Assembly: GCF_000024125.1 (NCBI RefSeq)
Contig: NC_013222.1
Coordinates: forward strand, 1,900,501 to 1,964,500
Direction of reading: 5' to 3'
Length of the DNA stretch: 64,000 bases
From: Robiginitalea biformata HTCC2501
GTDB lineage: Bacteria; Bacteroidota; Bacteroidia; Flavobacteriales; Flavobacteriaceae
The position numbers and the translations under genes were made by a program. How positions within the stretch are numbered: position 1 is the first letter of the stretch; every line of letters starts with the position of its first letter. Positions 26,602 through 34,505 of the stretch are shown piece after piece. The notes under the pieces are model-generated. The model ran no database searches. It was not told the DNA's origin and saw nothing but the letters and a program-made list of their open reading frames with translations.

Positions 26602-26724
26602 AACGGCCCTGGCTATGGTATGTGCGGGATTTTGAAACCGAATCTTTGTCCACCGGACTGCATGTTGTTTAGTTGCAAAATCCTCATTTTAAGCATTCAG
26701 CCCGCATTTGCTATTGCTGACGTT
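26602..26724. repeat. att13: short-family (B) site (123 bp)
   Basis: AACGGCCCTGGCTATGGTATGTGCGGG pairs with CCCGCATTTGCTATTGC near the right end; the core is GTT at 26722-26724. The unit before it has GTTGGCAAC (26150) against GTTGCCAAC (26596-26604), a perfect 9-bp match. Confidence 0.7.
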
Positions 26725-26732
26725 GCCAGCAG

Positions 26733-27635
26733 TTATTTATTTTTTAAATCGTCTAAAAACTGAAATATTTTTGTGTATGCAGATTTTAGTTCCTTTTCAG
26801 TAGGACTGTGTTTTCCATCGGGTATGTAACTCACAACATCATTATTTTTACGCAATTTAGATGTGAAATCAACAAATGTTTCAGGTGGAATTTGATTGTC
26901 CATTCCTCCGTGCCACAAAAACACTGATGGGTCTTTCTCGTCAAAATAAGTAATGGGTTCGTAAACGGATACAACCTCTTTTTTTGCATAGCCATCTGAC
27001 GGAAAAAGCGCTTTACCCGCTTTACTGAAAGGTTCGTAATCAAAATCAATAAAGATTTTTTCAATCTCATCTAAGTCATCTACTGGGCCTGAAAAGTTTA
27101 TTACAGCTTTAATAGTTACTCCATCGATTAATTTATCAGGAAAGGACTTGTTATTTTGAGCTAATCCAACATTAGTCGCGATTTGTGCTCCCGCAGAAAA
27201 ACCAGTTAAAATAATATTATTCAAGTTCAAGTCGTAGTCGCTATTATTTGCTTTTAGAAAATTTAAAGCGTTCGTTAAATCGGTGGTTGCAATTGGAATT
27301 CCTCTTTTTAATCGGTAATTCATATTAACAACATTCAACCCTTTTTTTAAATAAGGTTCGATGTATCTTTCTTCTGCACTTTTGTCACTTAAATAGTATG
27401 CACCTCCGTGTAGGAAGACAATTGTGTAATTATTTTTTCCATAAGACTTTGCTTCTTTGGAAAGATAGATGTCCATATTCTGTTCTGCATCAGTTCCGTA
27501 AGAAACATCTTTATGTATTTGATAGATAGCCGAAATTTCTTCGGCTGTTTTATCTGGAATCGAAGTCAAAGTCTTTGAGCAAGAAGTCGTTAGCAAGAAG
27601 CATAGAATTATCCAATGGACTATTGTTCTTTTCAC
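26733..27635 (-). CDS. Alpha/beta hydrolase (carboxylesterase-like) lipoprotein
   Basis: The 300-residue protein has a lipoprotein signal (ILCFLLTTSC). IVFLHGGAYYLSDK carries the oxyanion HGG motif near residue 75, GFSAGAQ the nucleophile elbow near residue 146, FLWHGGMDNQIP the likely Asp and DGKHSPTE the likely His. This is the layout of hormone-sensitive-lipase/BD-FAE-type esterases. The substrate is unknown. It is a single-gene unit. Confidence 0.82.
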   Translation of the reverse strand: MKRTIVHWIILCFLLTTSCSKTLTSIPDKTAEEISAIYQIHKDVSYGTDAEQNMDIYLSKEAKSYGKNNYTIVFLHGGAYYLSDKSAEERYIEPYLKKGLNVVNMNYRLKRGIPIATTDLTNALNFLKANNSDYDLNLNNIILTGFSAGAQIATNVGLAQNNKSFPDKLIDGVTIKAVINFSGPVDDLDEIEKIFIDFDYEPFSKAGKALFPSDGYAKKEVVSVYEPITYFDEKDPSVFLWHGGMDNQIPPETFVDFTSKLRKNNDVVSYIPDGKHSPTEKELKSAYTKIFQFLDDLKNK

Positions 27636-27660
27636 TATGGTTGGTTTTTTAATTGCTGGC

Positions 27661-27702
27661 GGTTTTGGCTAAACTGCGTTATAATGCAGTTTAGGTTTTG
27701 TT
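27661..27702. repeat. att12: worn short-family (B) site (42 bp)
   Basis: GGCTAAACTGC pairs with GCAGTTTAG around GTTATAAT. The right core GTT (27700-27702) is intact, but the left core reads GGT where AAC is expected. The unit-specific bases GCTGGC still match GCCAGC at 26725-26730. Confidence 0.5.
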
Positions 27703-27712
27703 GGTAATTGTT

Positions 27713-28141
27713 TTATACATTTAATTTTGATGCTCGATATTCACTTATTTCAAATAAATGACTATCAGGATCTCTGAAAAAGCATCTTGTCTCAGCACCT
27801 CTATCTATTGGTGGCGTTATAAAATCGACTCCCTTATCCCTTAAAATTTCGTAAGATTTCCTACAGTCCTTTACCCTAATTGTATAGGAATGACTTACTG
27901 TATTTTTATCCTCCGGCGGAATAAATTGTATGTCTGGTTTATCCTCAGTTGGTCCACCGGGAGTCACCAGTAAAATCCAACTTTTTAAAAACTCCAACAC
28001 TAGCGAGTCACCGCCATATTCTCGAAATATTCTAGCCCCTAATACATCCACGTAAAACTTCTTTGATTTTGCCATATCTGACACAACCAGAATTGTAGTT
28101 AATGCGGAGTCTTCAAAAGGATTACTACTAGCGGTACTCAT
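27713..28141 (-). CDS. VOC family protein
   Basis: The 142-residue protein has the vicinal-oxygen-chelate pattern: TTILVVSDMAKSKKFYVDVLG in the first unit and DCRKSYEILRDKGVDFITPP in the second, ending in FFRDPDSHLFEISEY with the metal-binding Glu. It is soluble. The substrate cannot be predicted. The unit has a perfect 9-bp terminal match, GTTGGTAAT (27700) against ATTACCAAC (28153). Confidence 0.85.
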   Translation of the reverse strand: MSTASSNPFEDSALTTILVVSDMAKSKKFYVDVLGARIFREYGGDSLVLEFLKSWILLVTPGGPTEDKPDIQFIPPEDKNTVSHSYTIRVKDCRKSYEILRDKGVDFITPPIDRGAETRCFFRDPDSHLFEISEYRASKLNV

Positions 28142-28158
28142 ACTTCTAATTTATTACC

Positions 28159-28344
28159 AACGGTTAGTATATGGCAAGTAGGGCAGTAGAAAGTGATAAA
28201 CTTTCAAGTTTGCTCTGAGCCAAAGCGTTGTATTTTGTTTTTATCTTATCCATTTTAAAAGCCAAATCAACGATTTGGCGGTGTTTGTAAATAGCACTGA
28301 ACTTCCGTAAATCACTGCACGCTCTATTTGCTATATACAGTGTT
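28159..28344. repeat. att11: long member of the short family (186 bp)
   Basis: AACGGTTA then GTATATGGCAAGTAG pairs at 13 of 15 positions with CTATTTGCTATATAC near the right end; GTT core at 28342-28344. The loop contains further small inverted repeats (GCCAAATC/GATTTGGC). Confidence 0.65.
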
Positions 28345-28355
28345 AGATGCTGGCT

Positions 28356-29045
28356 TTAAATTATTTTTCTAAGGTTTACGAGTAAATCATTTTTGAATTT
28401 TTCATCTGTTTTTTTTGACATAAAATATTCCTTGTCATATCGTTGTTTCTGTTCGTGTTTCCCTGCCGACAAGAAATTAAGTTTTGAAATAGCCATAGAC
28501 TGCACAAGTCTGCTTTTGTCGCTTAAGTAACTAAACAGCATTTCAATACTCTCTTTATTTTTTAGGTCAACTATTTGATCGAAATGAGCTTCTCGCATAG
28601 TGTCTGACGAGTGCTCCTTTAGTTGCCTTAATAGCTTTGAATAAATGTCATCTCCGTTAATCCGCCATATTGCTTGTCCAATTACTAAAAGCCAACTTAA
28701 ATCGGTATTAGTATTTAATTGGTCGTATAAAATTGGTAGAGCTTCCTTATCCTTTAAAATTCCTGCAGCTTTGAAAAGGTGAGATTGTCTCAGTCTCAAA
28801 TTCTGGCGAATGAGTCGTTTTGCAATCTCTTTATCATTTTCCGACATTGAATCAAAGAAGTATGTATCTACTTCATTCCTTGAAAGGCCATAAGCATTAA
28901 TAAAGTGGTTTTGATAGAAGTCCTTAAACGCTTTAGACAGAGAATCTGAGTTTGGGTCAATATCGATTAAATATTCAGAAGCCTTAGGTGTAGTTTTTTC
29001 AACCACTACAGCCTTTTTTCCAAATATTTTTTTCAGTATTCCCAT
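28356..29045 (-). CDS. HEAT-repeat-like protein
   Basis: The 229-residue protein starts MGILKKIFGKKAVVVEK and then shows repeated helical pairs: RLRQSHLFKAAGILKDKEALPIL, DLSWLLVIGQAIWRINGD, MREAHFDQIVDLKNKESIEMLF and RLVQSMAISKLNFL. This is the pattern of short HEAT repeats, which bind proteins or tetrapyrroles. No catalytic motif is present. The unit's terminal bases match only imperfectly (GTTAGATGC against GTACCCAAC). Confidence 0.65.
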   Translation of the reverse strand: MGILKKIFGKKAVVVEKTTPKASEYLIDIDPNSDSLSKAFKDFYQNHFINAYGLSRNEVDTYFFDSMSENDKEIAKRLIRQNLRLRQSHLFKAAGILKDKEALPILYDQLNTNTDLSWLLVIGQAIWRINGDDIYSKLLRQLKEHSSDTMREAHFDQIVDLKNKESIEMLFSYLSDKSRLVQSMAISKLNFLSAGKHEQKQRYDKEYFMSKKTDEKFKNDLLVNLRKII

Positions 29046-29088
29046 TTCTATATTTCAGCTAATTCCATTTCGTTTTGCGCTTGTACCC

Positions 29089-29147
29089 AACGGACTAGTG
29101 TATGAAGCGCAGTAGCGATTAGCCGCTATGATTTTATACACGTTGTT
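29089..29147. repeat. att10: short-family (B) site (59 bp)
   Basis: AACGGACTA then GTGTAT pairs with ATACAC before the GTT core (29145-29147), and AGCGATT-type inner words form a second short stem. Size is that of a classical attC. Confidence 0.65.
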
Positions 29148-29168
29148 GTGCTTTCGTTATTTTATTTT

Positions 29169-29930
29169 TCAATTTAAATGTTCATCAATAGATGCCTTTA
29201 ATTTTGTGCCTTGTTGTAATGCTTCTTCATAAAATTCTTGCTGAATTTTTATTTGATATAATCTGGCAAAATTTATTGTGGCCATTTTATCATCATTCGC
29301 TATAGCACTAATATCCAAAGGTATTGCCTCTCTTTTATCGTTTTGGTAATAATCTTCTAATAAAGGATGTTTGTTACTTCCCTTTCTGTGATATTTACTG
29401 TAGTGATTGAAATAATAAGGTTCTATTTCTTTTTTTATGAATGTGTTGGTGATTTCTTCACGTTCTTTAATTCTATACAATAAATTGTAATACGCAGTGA
29501 TTTCCATTTGTAAGTCTTTTGGTAAAATGGAAAACTCTCCAGTCTTATTTAGTTTGTCATACGCGGTGCTATTAGCATAGAAGTTTTGTTCAAATAAGCT
29601 TGCAGTGATATAACTTGTTGTTAATGAGTCAAAAGGTATTATTTGTTGAAACTGATCAGATAGCATCTGACTTTTTATCACATTAGTTTTGATGACTTCG
29701 TTAAGTGCATCTAGCTGAATAAGGTCATCTGAGATGTTTTGGCTTAGTTGATTAAGCTGTATGTCAGCTGACTTTTGTGTTTTTGATTGTTCATTCCAGT
29801 TATTAATCTGAATCGCAATCAATATTCCAATTACCACAAGTATGATTTCTCCAATAGCATAAATCAGATATTTACTGAGCTTATTTTCAGTGAGTAAATT
29901 TTGACGGATTTTCCGAAAGAATTTTATCAT
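29169..29930 (-). CDS. DUF6090 family membrane protein
   Basis: The 253-residue protein has the signature MIKFFRKIRQNLLTENKLS and the helix GEIILVVIGILIAIQINNW. It is the DUF6090 unit nearest to the recombinase and the best bounded one, with GTTGTGCTT (29145) against AAGCACAAC (29953), a perfect 9-bp match. The C-terminal region is helical, rich in Gln and Tyr. Function is unknown. Confidence 0.87.
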   Translation of the reverse strand: MIKFFRKIRQNLLTENKLSKYLIYAIGEIILVVIGILIAIQINNWNEQSKTQKSADIQLNQLSQNISDDLIQLDALNEVIKTNVIKSQMLSDQFQQIIPFDSLTTSYITASLFEQNFYANSTAYDKLNKTGEFSILPKDLQMEITAYYNLLYRIKEREEITNTFIKKEIEPYYFNHYSKYHRKGSNKHPLLEDYYQNDKREAIPLDISAIANDDKMATINFARLYQIKIQQEFYEEALQQGTKLKASIDEHLN

Positions 29931-29958
29931 TGGTTAGCGGTTGGTTATAATGAAGCAC

Positions 29959-30158
29959 AACGTGTCCAGGTATGCCTCGTTCCGCAGCTTGTTTTGCGCC
30001 ACTGGCGTGCCGACCCGACGGCGGCCTGAGTAAGGAGGCACCATGGACGGCGAGCAAAACAAGCTTGGAAACGGGATGTTTCCGGGTTTGATTTGAAGTG
30101 AATTTAGGGAAAAAAGTCAAACGTGGTGAAGAGGACGGAATGGGGCATACCCCTTGTT
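29959..30158. repeat. att9: family A site with the variant central loop (200 bp)
   Basis: The outer arms are those of family A, but the centre reads GCGTGCCGACCCGACGGCGG and AAGGAGGCACCA, in place of the GGCGCC stems. The same centre occurs in att3. The GTT core is at 30156-30158. Confidence 0.82.
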
Positions 30159-30167
30159 AGCTTTAGT

Positions 30168-30353
30168 TTACCTTTTATCGGTTGATTTCCTTTTTGCAAT
30201 AAGAACAAACACCATTCCTGCAATTATTAAAATGTTTGAGAGGATCGAGTAGATAGAACCTCCATTAATTAAGTTGAGAACAAGTAGAATTAAACTTGCT
30301 ATAATTAAAAAGATCGCTAAACCGCCTTTTATATCAAACATTTCGCAAAACAA
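30168..30353 (-). CDS. Small two-helix membrane protein (61 residues)
   Basis: The protein has two hydrophobic segments (LAIFLIIASLILLVLNLI and LSNILIIAGMVFVLIA) joined by a short loop and ends KRKSTDKR. A start four codons later (MFDIKGG) is possible. Its unit is only about 210 bp plus its site and has a perfect 10-bp terminal match (GTTAGCTTTA and TAAAGCTAAC), so the cassette structure supports a real gene here. Function is unknown. Confidence 0.6.
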   Translation of the reverse strand: MFCEMFDIKGGLAIFLIIASLILLVLNLINGGSIYSILSNILIIAGMVFVLIAKRKSTDKR

Positions 30354-30361
30354 TTAAAGCT

Positions 30362-30592
30362 AACGTGTCCGGGTATGCCCCGTTCCGCAGCTTATTTTGC
30401 GCCACGGGCGGCGCCTTTATCCTTTGTGAGCCTGATGTTTCCTCGTGAGGGTAACGGCTACTTCAGGATGGCGCCCCAGGGACGGCGAGCAATACAAGCT
30501 TGGAACCGGGATGTTTCCGGGTTTGATTTCAGGTCAATTTAGGGAAAAAAGTTAAAGGGGGGGAGCGGACGGAATGGGGCATACCCGATGTT
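30362..30592. repeat. att8: family A site (231 bp)
   Basis: A full copy: AACGTGTCCGGGTATGCCCC, CAGCTTATTTTGCGCC, GGCGCC centre, GGCGAGCAATACAAGC, GGAATGGGGCATACCCGATGTT. The GTT core is at 30590-30592. Confidence 0.85.
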
Positions 30593-30605
30593 GTAGGTAG
30601 TGCTT

Positions 30606-30848
30606 TTAATTATTTGGAAGCGCTTCAAACTCTTTGCGCTTTTGTTCAAACCAATGCTTCATGTCTTCAGGGGATTTCATCTGCTTCTTCATATTCTCCA
30701 TAGCCTTTAGATGGGGTTTGTCACCTTTTTGAAACATCTTCATACCATGTTTCTTACTCATCTCTGAAATTTCTTCAAATGTTTCGGCTCGAAATACCTT
30801 ATCGCAAGCTCCTCCCAACTGATTACATGTCATCGATTTCATAAACAT
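30606..30848 (-). CDS. DUF1059-like small protein
   Basis: The 80-residue protein contains SMTCNQLGGACDKVFRAETF, the two-Cys opening of DUF1059 proteins, then EEISEMSKKHGMKMFQKGD and a charged helical end. It is soluble and may bind metal or a nucleotide; no role is established to my knowledge. Its unit has a perfect 10-bp terminal match, GTTGTAGGTA (30590) and TACCTACAAC (30877). Confidence 0.75.
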   Translation of the reverse strand: MFMKSMTCNQLGGACDKVFRAETFEEISEMSKKHGMKMFQKGDKPHLKAMENMKKQMKSPEDMKHWFEQKRKEFEALPNN

Positions 30849-30883
30849 TCTTCTAAATTAAACTCCTTCAAACCATTACCTAC

Positions 30884-31116
30884 AACGTGTCCGGGTATGC
30901 CCCGTTCCGCAGCTTGTATTGCGCCACAGGCGGCGCCTTCATTCTTTGGAAGCCAGGTGTTTCCTCAATGAGGACTTTGGCTACTTCAGGATGGCGCCCC
31001 AGGGACGGCGAGCAAAACAAGCCTGGAAACGGAAGGTTTCCGGGTTTGATTTAAAGTGAAATTAGGAAAAAAAGTTAAAGGTGAGCGGGAGGACGGAATG
31101 GGGCATACCCATTGTT
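30884..31116. repeat. att7: family A site (233 bp)
   Basis: A full copy with standard centre; small differences are AATTAGGAAAAAAAG in the bulge and GAGCGGGAGGACGG before the right arm. Cores: AAC 30884-30886 and GTT 31114-31116. Confidence 0.85.
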
Positions 31117-31128
31117 GGCTACAGTTTT

Positions 31129-31530
31129 TCACCACCACACAAATTCGAAATTTCCTGAAATCAGGCCAATCGTGTAAATCAAAATAACATTCCAGATAAA
31201 TGCTGATTTTGCTCTATTAGAATCATTAATCTGATCCTTCGCCAATAACTGTCTTTCTTTTTTTGAGATAATAGTTGAAAGCAAAGTTGAAAGTAAGAGA
31301 ATTAATACTAGGGTTAATGTTGGCGAATTAGAAGTTATCAATTGCCATACATAGAAAATAATAACAACCAAAATGAGATGTCCAATCCAATATAGTTTTT
31401 TAGTTCCTGTCTTATTATTAGAACCGAATATTAGTTTGAATGGTACATTCAATATCGTAGCGAGTAATGCAAATAAGCCCCAATAGCTTGCAATAAATAA
31501 TACTACTAGCGTAATTATTTTTGTTGTCAT
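31129..31530 (-). CDS. Multi-pass membrane protein, 133 residues
   Basis: The protein has four hydrophobic segments (ITLVVLFIASYWGLFALLAT, WIGHLILVVIIFYVWQLI, LTLVLILLLSTLLSTII, SAFIWNVILIYTIGLI). It resembles no family that I know. The unit is bounded by GTTGGCTACA (31114) and TGTAGCCAAC (31557), a perfect 10-bp match, and the ATG is about 30 bases inside. Confidence 0.65.
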   Translation of the reverse strand: MTTKIITLVVLFIASYWGLFALLATILNVPFKLIFGSNNKTGTKKLYWIGHLILVVIIFYVWQLITSNSPTLTLVLILLLSTLLSTIISKKERQLLAKDQINDSNRAKSAFIWNVILIYTIGLISGNFEFVWW

Positions 31531-31563
31531 CTTAGGAATATTTTCAATCTTTTAGTTGTAGCC

Positions 31564-31795
31564 AACGTGCCTGGGTATGCTCCGTTCCGCAGCTTGTTTT
31601 GCGCCACGGGCGGCGCCTTTTTCCTTTGTGAGCCTGATGTTTCCTCGTGGAGGGTAACGGCTACTTCAGGATGGCGCCTCAGGGACGGCGAGCAAAACAA
31701 GCCTGGAACCGGGATGTTTCCGGGTTTGATTTCAGGTCAATTTAGGGAAAAAGTTAAAGGTGGGGAAGAGTACGGAATGGGGTATACCCGTTGTT
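31564..31795. repeat. att6: family A site (232 bp), identical to att1
   Basis: A full copy that is base-for-base the same as the site at 35357-35588, as part of the duplicated 1,071-bp unit. Confidence 0.88.
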
Positions 31796-31807
31796 GTGGT
31801 TAGTGTT

Positions 31808-32602
31808 TTATTTACTTAATTTCAATATTCTAAATGCACCTTGTATAACCAAAATAAAAACGATTGTTCCTATTATCAAATCAGGTTTGTTTGAATCCAA
31901 CAAATTCACCAAAACCCCAGCTATTATTACTCCTAAATTAATAATCACATCGTTTGATGTGAAAATCATACTCGCTTTCATATGAGCCTCTTCTTTGCTC
32001 TTTGACTTTTGCAAAATATAAAGGCAAACTCCATTAGCGATAAGTGCGAAAATCGAAATGATTATCATTGTCAAAAAGTCAGGAAGTTCTTCCTCTTTAA
32101 AAAATCTCCTTAAAACTTCTACAAATCCAATGATAGCAAGTGTTATTTGAAAATATCCAGCGAGTTTTGCAATCCTCTTTTTTCTCGTCAATGTTCCTCC
32201 AACCGCAAATAAGCTAATTCCGTAAACAAAGCTGTCGGCAAGCATATCCAAACTGTCGGCAACTAATCCCATTGATTTTGAGATTATTCCAGTTGTCATT
32301 TCGATGAAGAAAAAGACGAAATTTATTCCGAGTACAGACCAGAGTAATTTTTTCTGGTTTGAGTTTTCATTAAATTCCGTTTGGTTGGTCTGTTCGGTAG
32401 AGATAACCTTTCCGCCCAAATTCAGTTCAAGAACTGATTTTTCGATTTGGTCAATTTCACCGCTGTGAAAAATGGTCAGTTTTCGGTTAGAAATATCAAA
32501 GTCTAAATTCACAATACTTGAAATGTCGTCCAATTTCATTCGGATTAGATTTTCTTCAGATGGACAATCCATTTTGGTAATCTCAAATATTGTTTTGTTC
32601 AT
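31808..32602 (-). CDS. CDF-like cation transporter with N-terminal HMA-like domain
   Basis: The 264-residue protein starts with a metal-binding-like domain (ITKMDCPSEENLIRMKLDD, one Cys) of about 80 residues. A five- to six-helix cation-diffusion-facilitator domain follows, with metal-site segments ADSLDMLADSF and TSNDVIINLGVI. CDF proteins export Zn, Co, Cd or Fe in exchange for protons across the inner membrane. The fusion is short compared with full CDFs, having no C-terminal domain. Identical to 35601-36395. Confidence 0.82.
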   Translation of the reverse strand: MNKTIFEITKMDCPSEENLIRMKLDDISSIVNLDFDISNRKLTIFHSGEIDQIEKSVLELNLGGKVISTEQTNQTEFNENSNQKKLLWSVLGINFVFFFIEMTTGIISKSMGLVADSLDMLADSFVYGISLFAVGGTLTRKKRIAKLAGYFQITLAIIGFVEVLRRFFKEEELPDFLTMIIISIFALIANGVCLYILQKSKSKEEAHMKASMIFTSNDVIINLGVIIAGVLVNLLDSNKPDLIIGTIVFILVIQGAFRILKLSK

Positions 32603-32630
32603 TCAATCTTCTGTTTTTGACATTAACCAC

Positions 32631-32863
32631 AACGTGCCGGGGTATGCCCCGTTCCGCAGCTTGTTTTGCGCCACAGGCGGCGCCTGTATCCTTTAAGAGC
32701 CTGGTGTTTCCTCGTTAAAGACCAGGGTTATTTCAGAATGGCGCCCAAAGGACGGCGAGCAAAACAAGCTTGGAAACGGAAAGCTTCCGGGTTTGATTTT
32801 AAGTCAATTTAGTGAAAAAAGCTAAAGGAGGGGAGTAGGACGGAATGGGGGATACCCGCTGTT
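32631..32863. repeat. att5: family A site (233 bp)
   Basis: A full copy with AACGTGCCGGGGTATGCCCC left arm; in the bulge AATTTAGTGAAAAAAGC replaces the usual GGG. Cores: AAC 32631-32633 and GTT 32861-32863. Confidence 0.85.
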
Positions 32864-32883
32864 ATATGTAGGCAATAATTGCA

Positions 32884-33165
32884 TTATTTGAAAAGCCAGA
32901 TTACCGCCCAGACAATTAGCCCTGTAAAAAAAAAGGCGAGAATGTATGCCAAAATTTCCCATTGAGCATCTTTTTTTGCTTGTTTGCGAATTTGACTTTT
33001 AAGAATCTCAAATTCTGCATGTGAAAGCTTTTTGAACTCCACTTCTGTTTTTCCGGAAACCTCATAGAGTATATCCTTAAGCTCTCGTATTTTCCGCTTT
33101 TTAAGAATTGCCCGATTATTCTTTAAGCTAACGATAGCACTTAACATGCTGCCTTCACCACCCAT
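32884..33165 (-). CDS. Small tail-anchored protein, 93 residues
   Basis: A basic helical region (KKRKIRELKDILYEVSGKTEVEFKKLSHAEFEILKSQIRK, quoted in part by its ends KKRK and RKQAKK) precedes one C-terminal transmembrane helix (LAYILAFFFTGLIVWAVIW). This arrangement suggests a cytoplasmic domain held at the membrane. No family was recognised. The unit has a perfect 10-bp terminal match, GTTATATGTA (32861) and TACATATAAC (33219). Confidence 0.6.
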   Translation of the reverse strand: MGGEGSMLSAIVSLKNNRAILKKRKIRELKDILYEVSGKTEVEFKKLSHAEFEILKSQIRKQAKKDAQWEILAYILAFFFTGLIVWAVIWLFK

Positions 33166-33225
33166 TCAATGATCTTTTAAAATTCTATAGTATATCGTAC
33201 TTGAGCAGTTTTTCAGCTTACATAT

Positions 33226-33458
33226 AACGTGTCCGGGTATGCTCCGTTCCGCAGCTTGTTTTGCGCCACGGGCGGCGCCTTTATCCTTTGTGAGCCTGAT
33301 GTTTCCTCGTGGAGGGTAACGGCTACTTCAGGATGGCGCCCCAGGGACGGCGAGCAATACAAGCTTGGAACCGGGATGTTTCCGGGTTTGATTTCAGGTC
33401 AATTTAGGGAAAATAGTTAAAGGTGGGGAAGAGTACGGAATGGGGTATACCCGATGTT
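33226..33458. repeat. att4: family A site (233 bp)
   Basis: A full copy. Stems: GTCCGGGTATGCTCCGTTCCG with CGGAATGGGGTATACCCG; CAGCTTGTTTTGCGCC with GGCGAGCAATACAAGC; GGCGCCTTTATCC with GGATGGCGCC. About 65 bases between the second and first right stems have no partner. Confidence 0.87.
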
Positions 33459-33471
33459 GTGTGCAGTAGAA

Positions 33472-33939
33472 TTATTTATTGATAATCTTTTTTAGCAATA
33501 CAATTTGTCCCAAGTGATAGTAACAATGTTCAATTAGGCCATCAATATTTCTAAGGTAGTTTCCATATTTCTTATCAACGAAGTCCTTGTTAAGTTGTTC
33601 TTCGGAAATTTTTTCTAGTATTTCAGCAAGTTTCTCCGTGTCCTTCCAGAAATTACCTTGAAAAGCCATCCATTCGTTTTGCGATTGGATAGCAGGAAAT
33701 TCAAAGCTGAACTGATCCTTTATTTCAAGTTTACCAGTGATGAAAACGTTTTTTATACCGTAAATAAAATAATGGACATGTTGGGCAATCTCTGATATTG
33801 TATTAAAAGATTCAACCCTTTTTTCGGCAACCGTCCAATCTATAAATTCTATTTGATCTTTAAAATTTGTATTGGCAATCCATGTTCCATCTAGGATAAC
33901 CTCTCGGAGTCTGTTTGCTAATTCTTGACCTTTTTTCAT
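33472..33939 (-). CDS. DinB-like protein
   Basis: The 155-residue protein is all helical, with NTISEIAQHVHYFIYGIKNVF near residue 45 and LIEHCYYHLGQIVLLKKII at the end. Three His residues in these positions (IAQHVHY, EHCYYHLG) fit the metal site of the DinB/YfiT four-helix bundle. Such proteins act as thiol-dependent transferases or have unknown roles. The unit has a perfect 10-bp terminal match (GTTGTGTGCA and TGCACACAAC). Confidence 0.78.
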   Translation of the reverse strand: MKKGQELANRLREVILDGTWIANTNFKDQIEFIDWTVAEKRVESFNTISEIAQHVHYFIYGIKNVFITGKLEIKDQFSFEFPAIQSQNEWMAFQGNFWKDTEKLAEILEKISEEQLNKDFVDKKYGNYLRNIDGLIEHCYYHLGQIVLLKKIINK

Positions 33940-33969
33940 TTAAAGATTATTCTAGTGCATATTGCACAC

Positions 33970-34171
33970 AACGTGTCCGGGTATGCCCCGTTCCGCAACT
34001 TGTTTTGCGCCTCTGGGCGTGCCGACCCGACGACGGCCTGAGTAAGGAGGCACCAAGGGACGGCGAGCAAAACAAGCCTTGAAACGGGAAACTTCCAGGT
34101 TTTATTTAATGTCAATTTAGGGAAAAAAGTTAAAGGTGGGGAGGAAGACGGAATGGGGTATACCCGTTGTT
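33970..34171. repeat. att3: family A site with the variant central loop (202 bp)
   Basis: Family A arms with the alternative centre GCGTGCCGACCCGACGACGG and AAGGAGGCACCA, shared only with att9. Cores: AAC 33970-33972 and GTT 34169-34171. Confidence 0.85.
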
Positions 34172-34219
34172 AGGGTATGTTACACAACGCCATAAACCTT
34201 GAATTTTAAAATTGAGTCT

Positions 34220-34402
34220 TTACTTAGGATTTCCCTTTTTTGTTATACGAAGAATTCCACCAAATGCAAAGAATGAGACCACTAGTAAAACCTTATAATC
34301 ACTTAATGGATTATCTGGCCACATATCCAGAAGTGTTATAAATAGAGCCGTGGCATTTACAATAACAATTACCCAGAGTAAAATTTTAAATGCTTTCTTC
34401 AT
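34220..34402 (-). CDS. Small two-helix membrane protein (60 residues)
   Basis: Two hydrophobic segments (ILLWVIVIVNATALFITLL and YKVLLVVSFFAFGGIL) flank an acidic loop, and the end is ITKKGNPK. It is the only frame in a unit of about 240 bp bounded by GTTAGGGTAT (34169) and ATACCCTAAC (34410), a perfect 10-bp match. Function is unknown. Confidence 0.6.
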   Translation of the reverse strand: MKKAFKILLWVIVIVNATALFITLLDMWPDNPLSDYKVLLVVSFFAFGGILRITKKGNPK

Positions 34403-34416
34403 TTTTAATATACCCT

Positions 34417-34468
34417 AACGGTTTGGCTATGGCACGTGTCCCGAAGGGCATGTGCTATAGCCGTTGTT
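34417..34468. repeat. att2: short-family (B) site (52 bp)
   Basis: AACGGTTTGGCTATGGCAC pairs with GTGCTATAGCCGTTGTT (11-bp stem with one mismatch). The apex holds TCCCGAAGGG, a 3-bp stem with a 4-base loop. It is the best short site, lying two units from the recombinase. Confidence 0.78.
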
Positions 34469-34505
34469 GTGCGGTCGGCTTTTTTATTTTTTTCAACTTC
34501 ATCAT

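Larger units (their letters stand above)
31563..32633 (-). mobile_element. Cassette C6: one of two identical 1,071-bp cassettes
   Basis: The tract contains the cation transporter gene and its family A site. It matches 35356-36426 with a constant offset of 3,793 bases. Identity ends exactly at the CAAC cores on both sides: beyond 32633 the sequence is a new family A site, while beyond 36426 it is recombinase-side DNA. The boundaries are thus those of a cassette. Confidence 0.88.

Noticed and set aside
31567..31803. A 78-residue plus-strand frame inside family A sites, identical at 35360-35596 and partly present in other copies
   Set aside because: It lies wholly within the palindromic site, is broken in most other copies, and its conservation is explained by the repeat. 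No start signal is seen.
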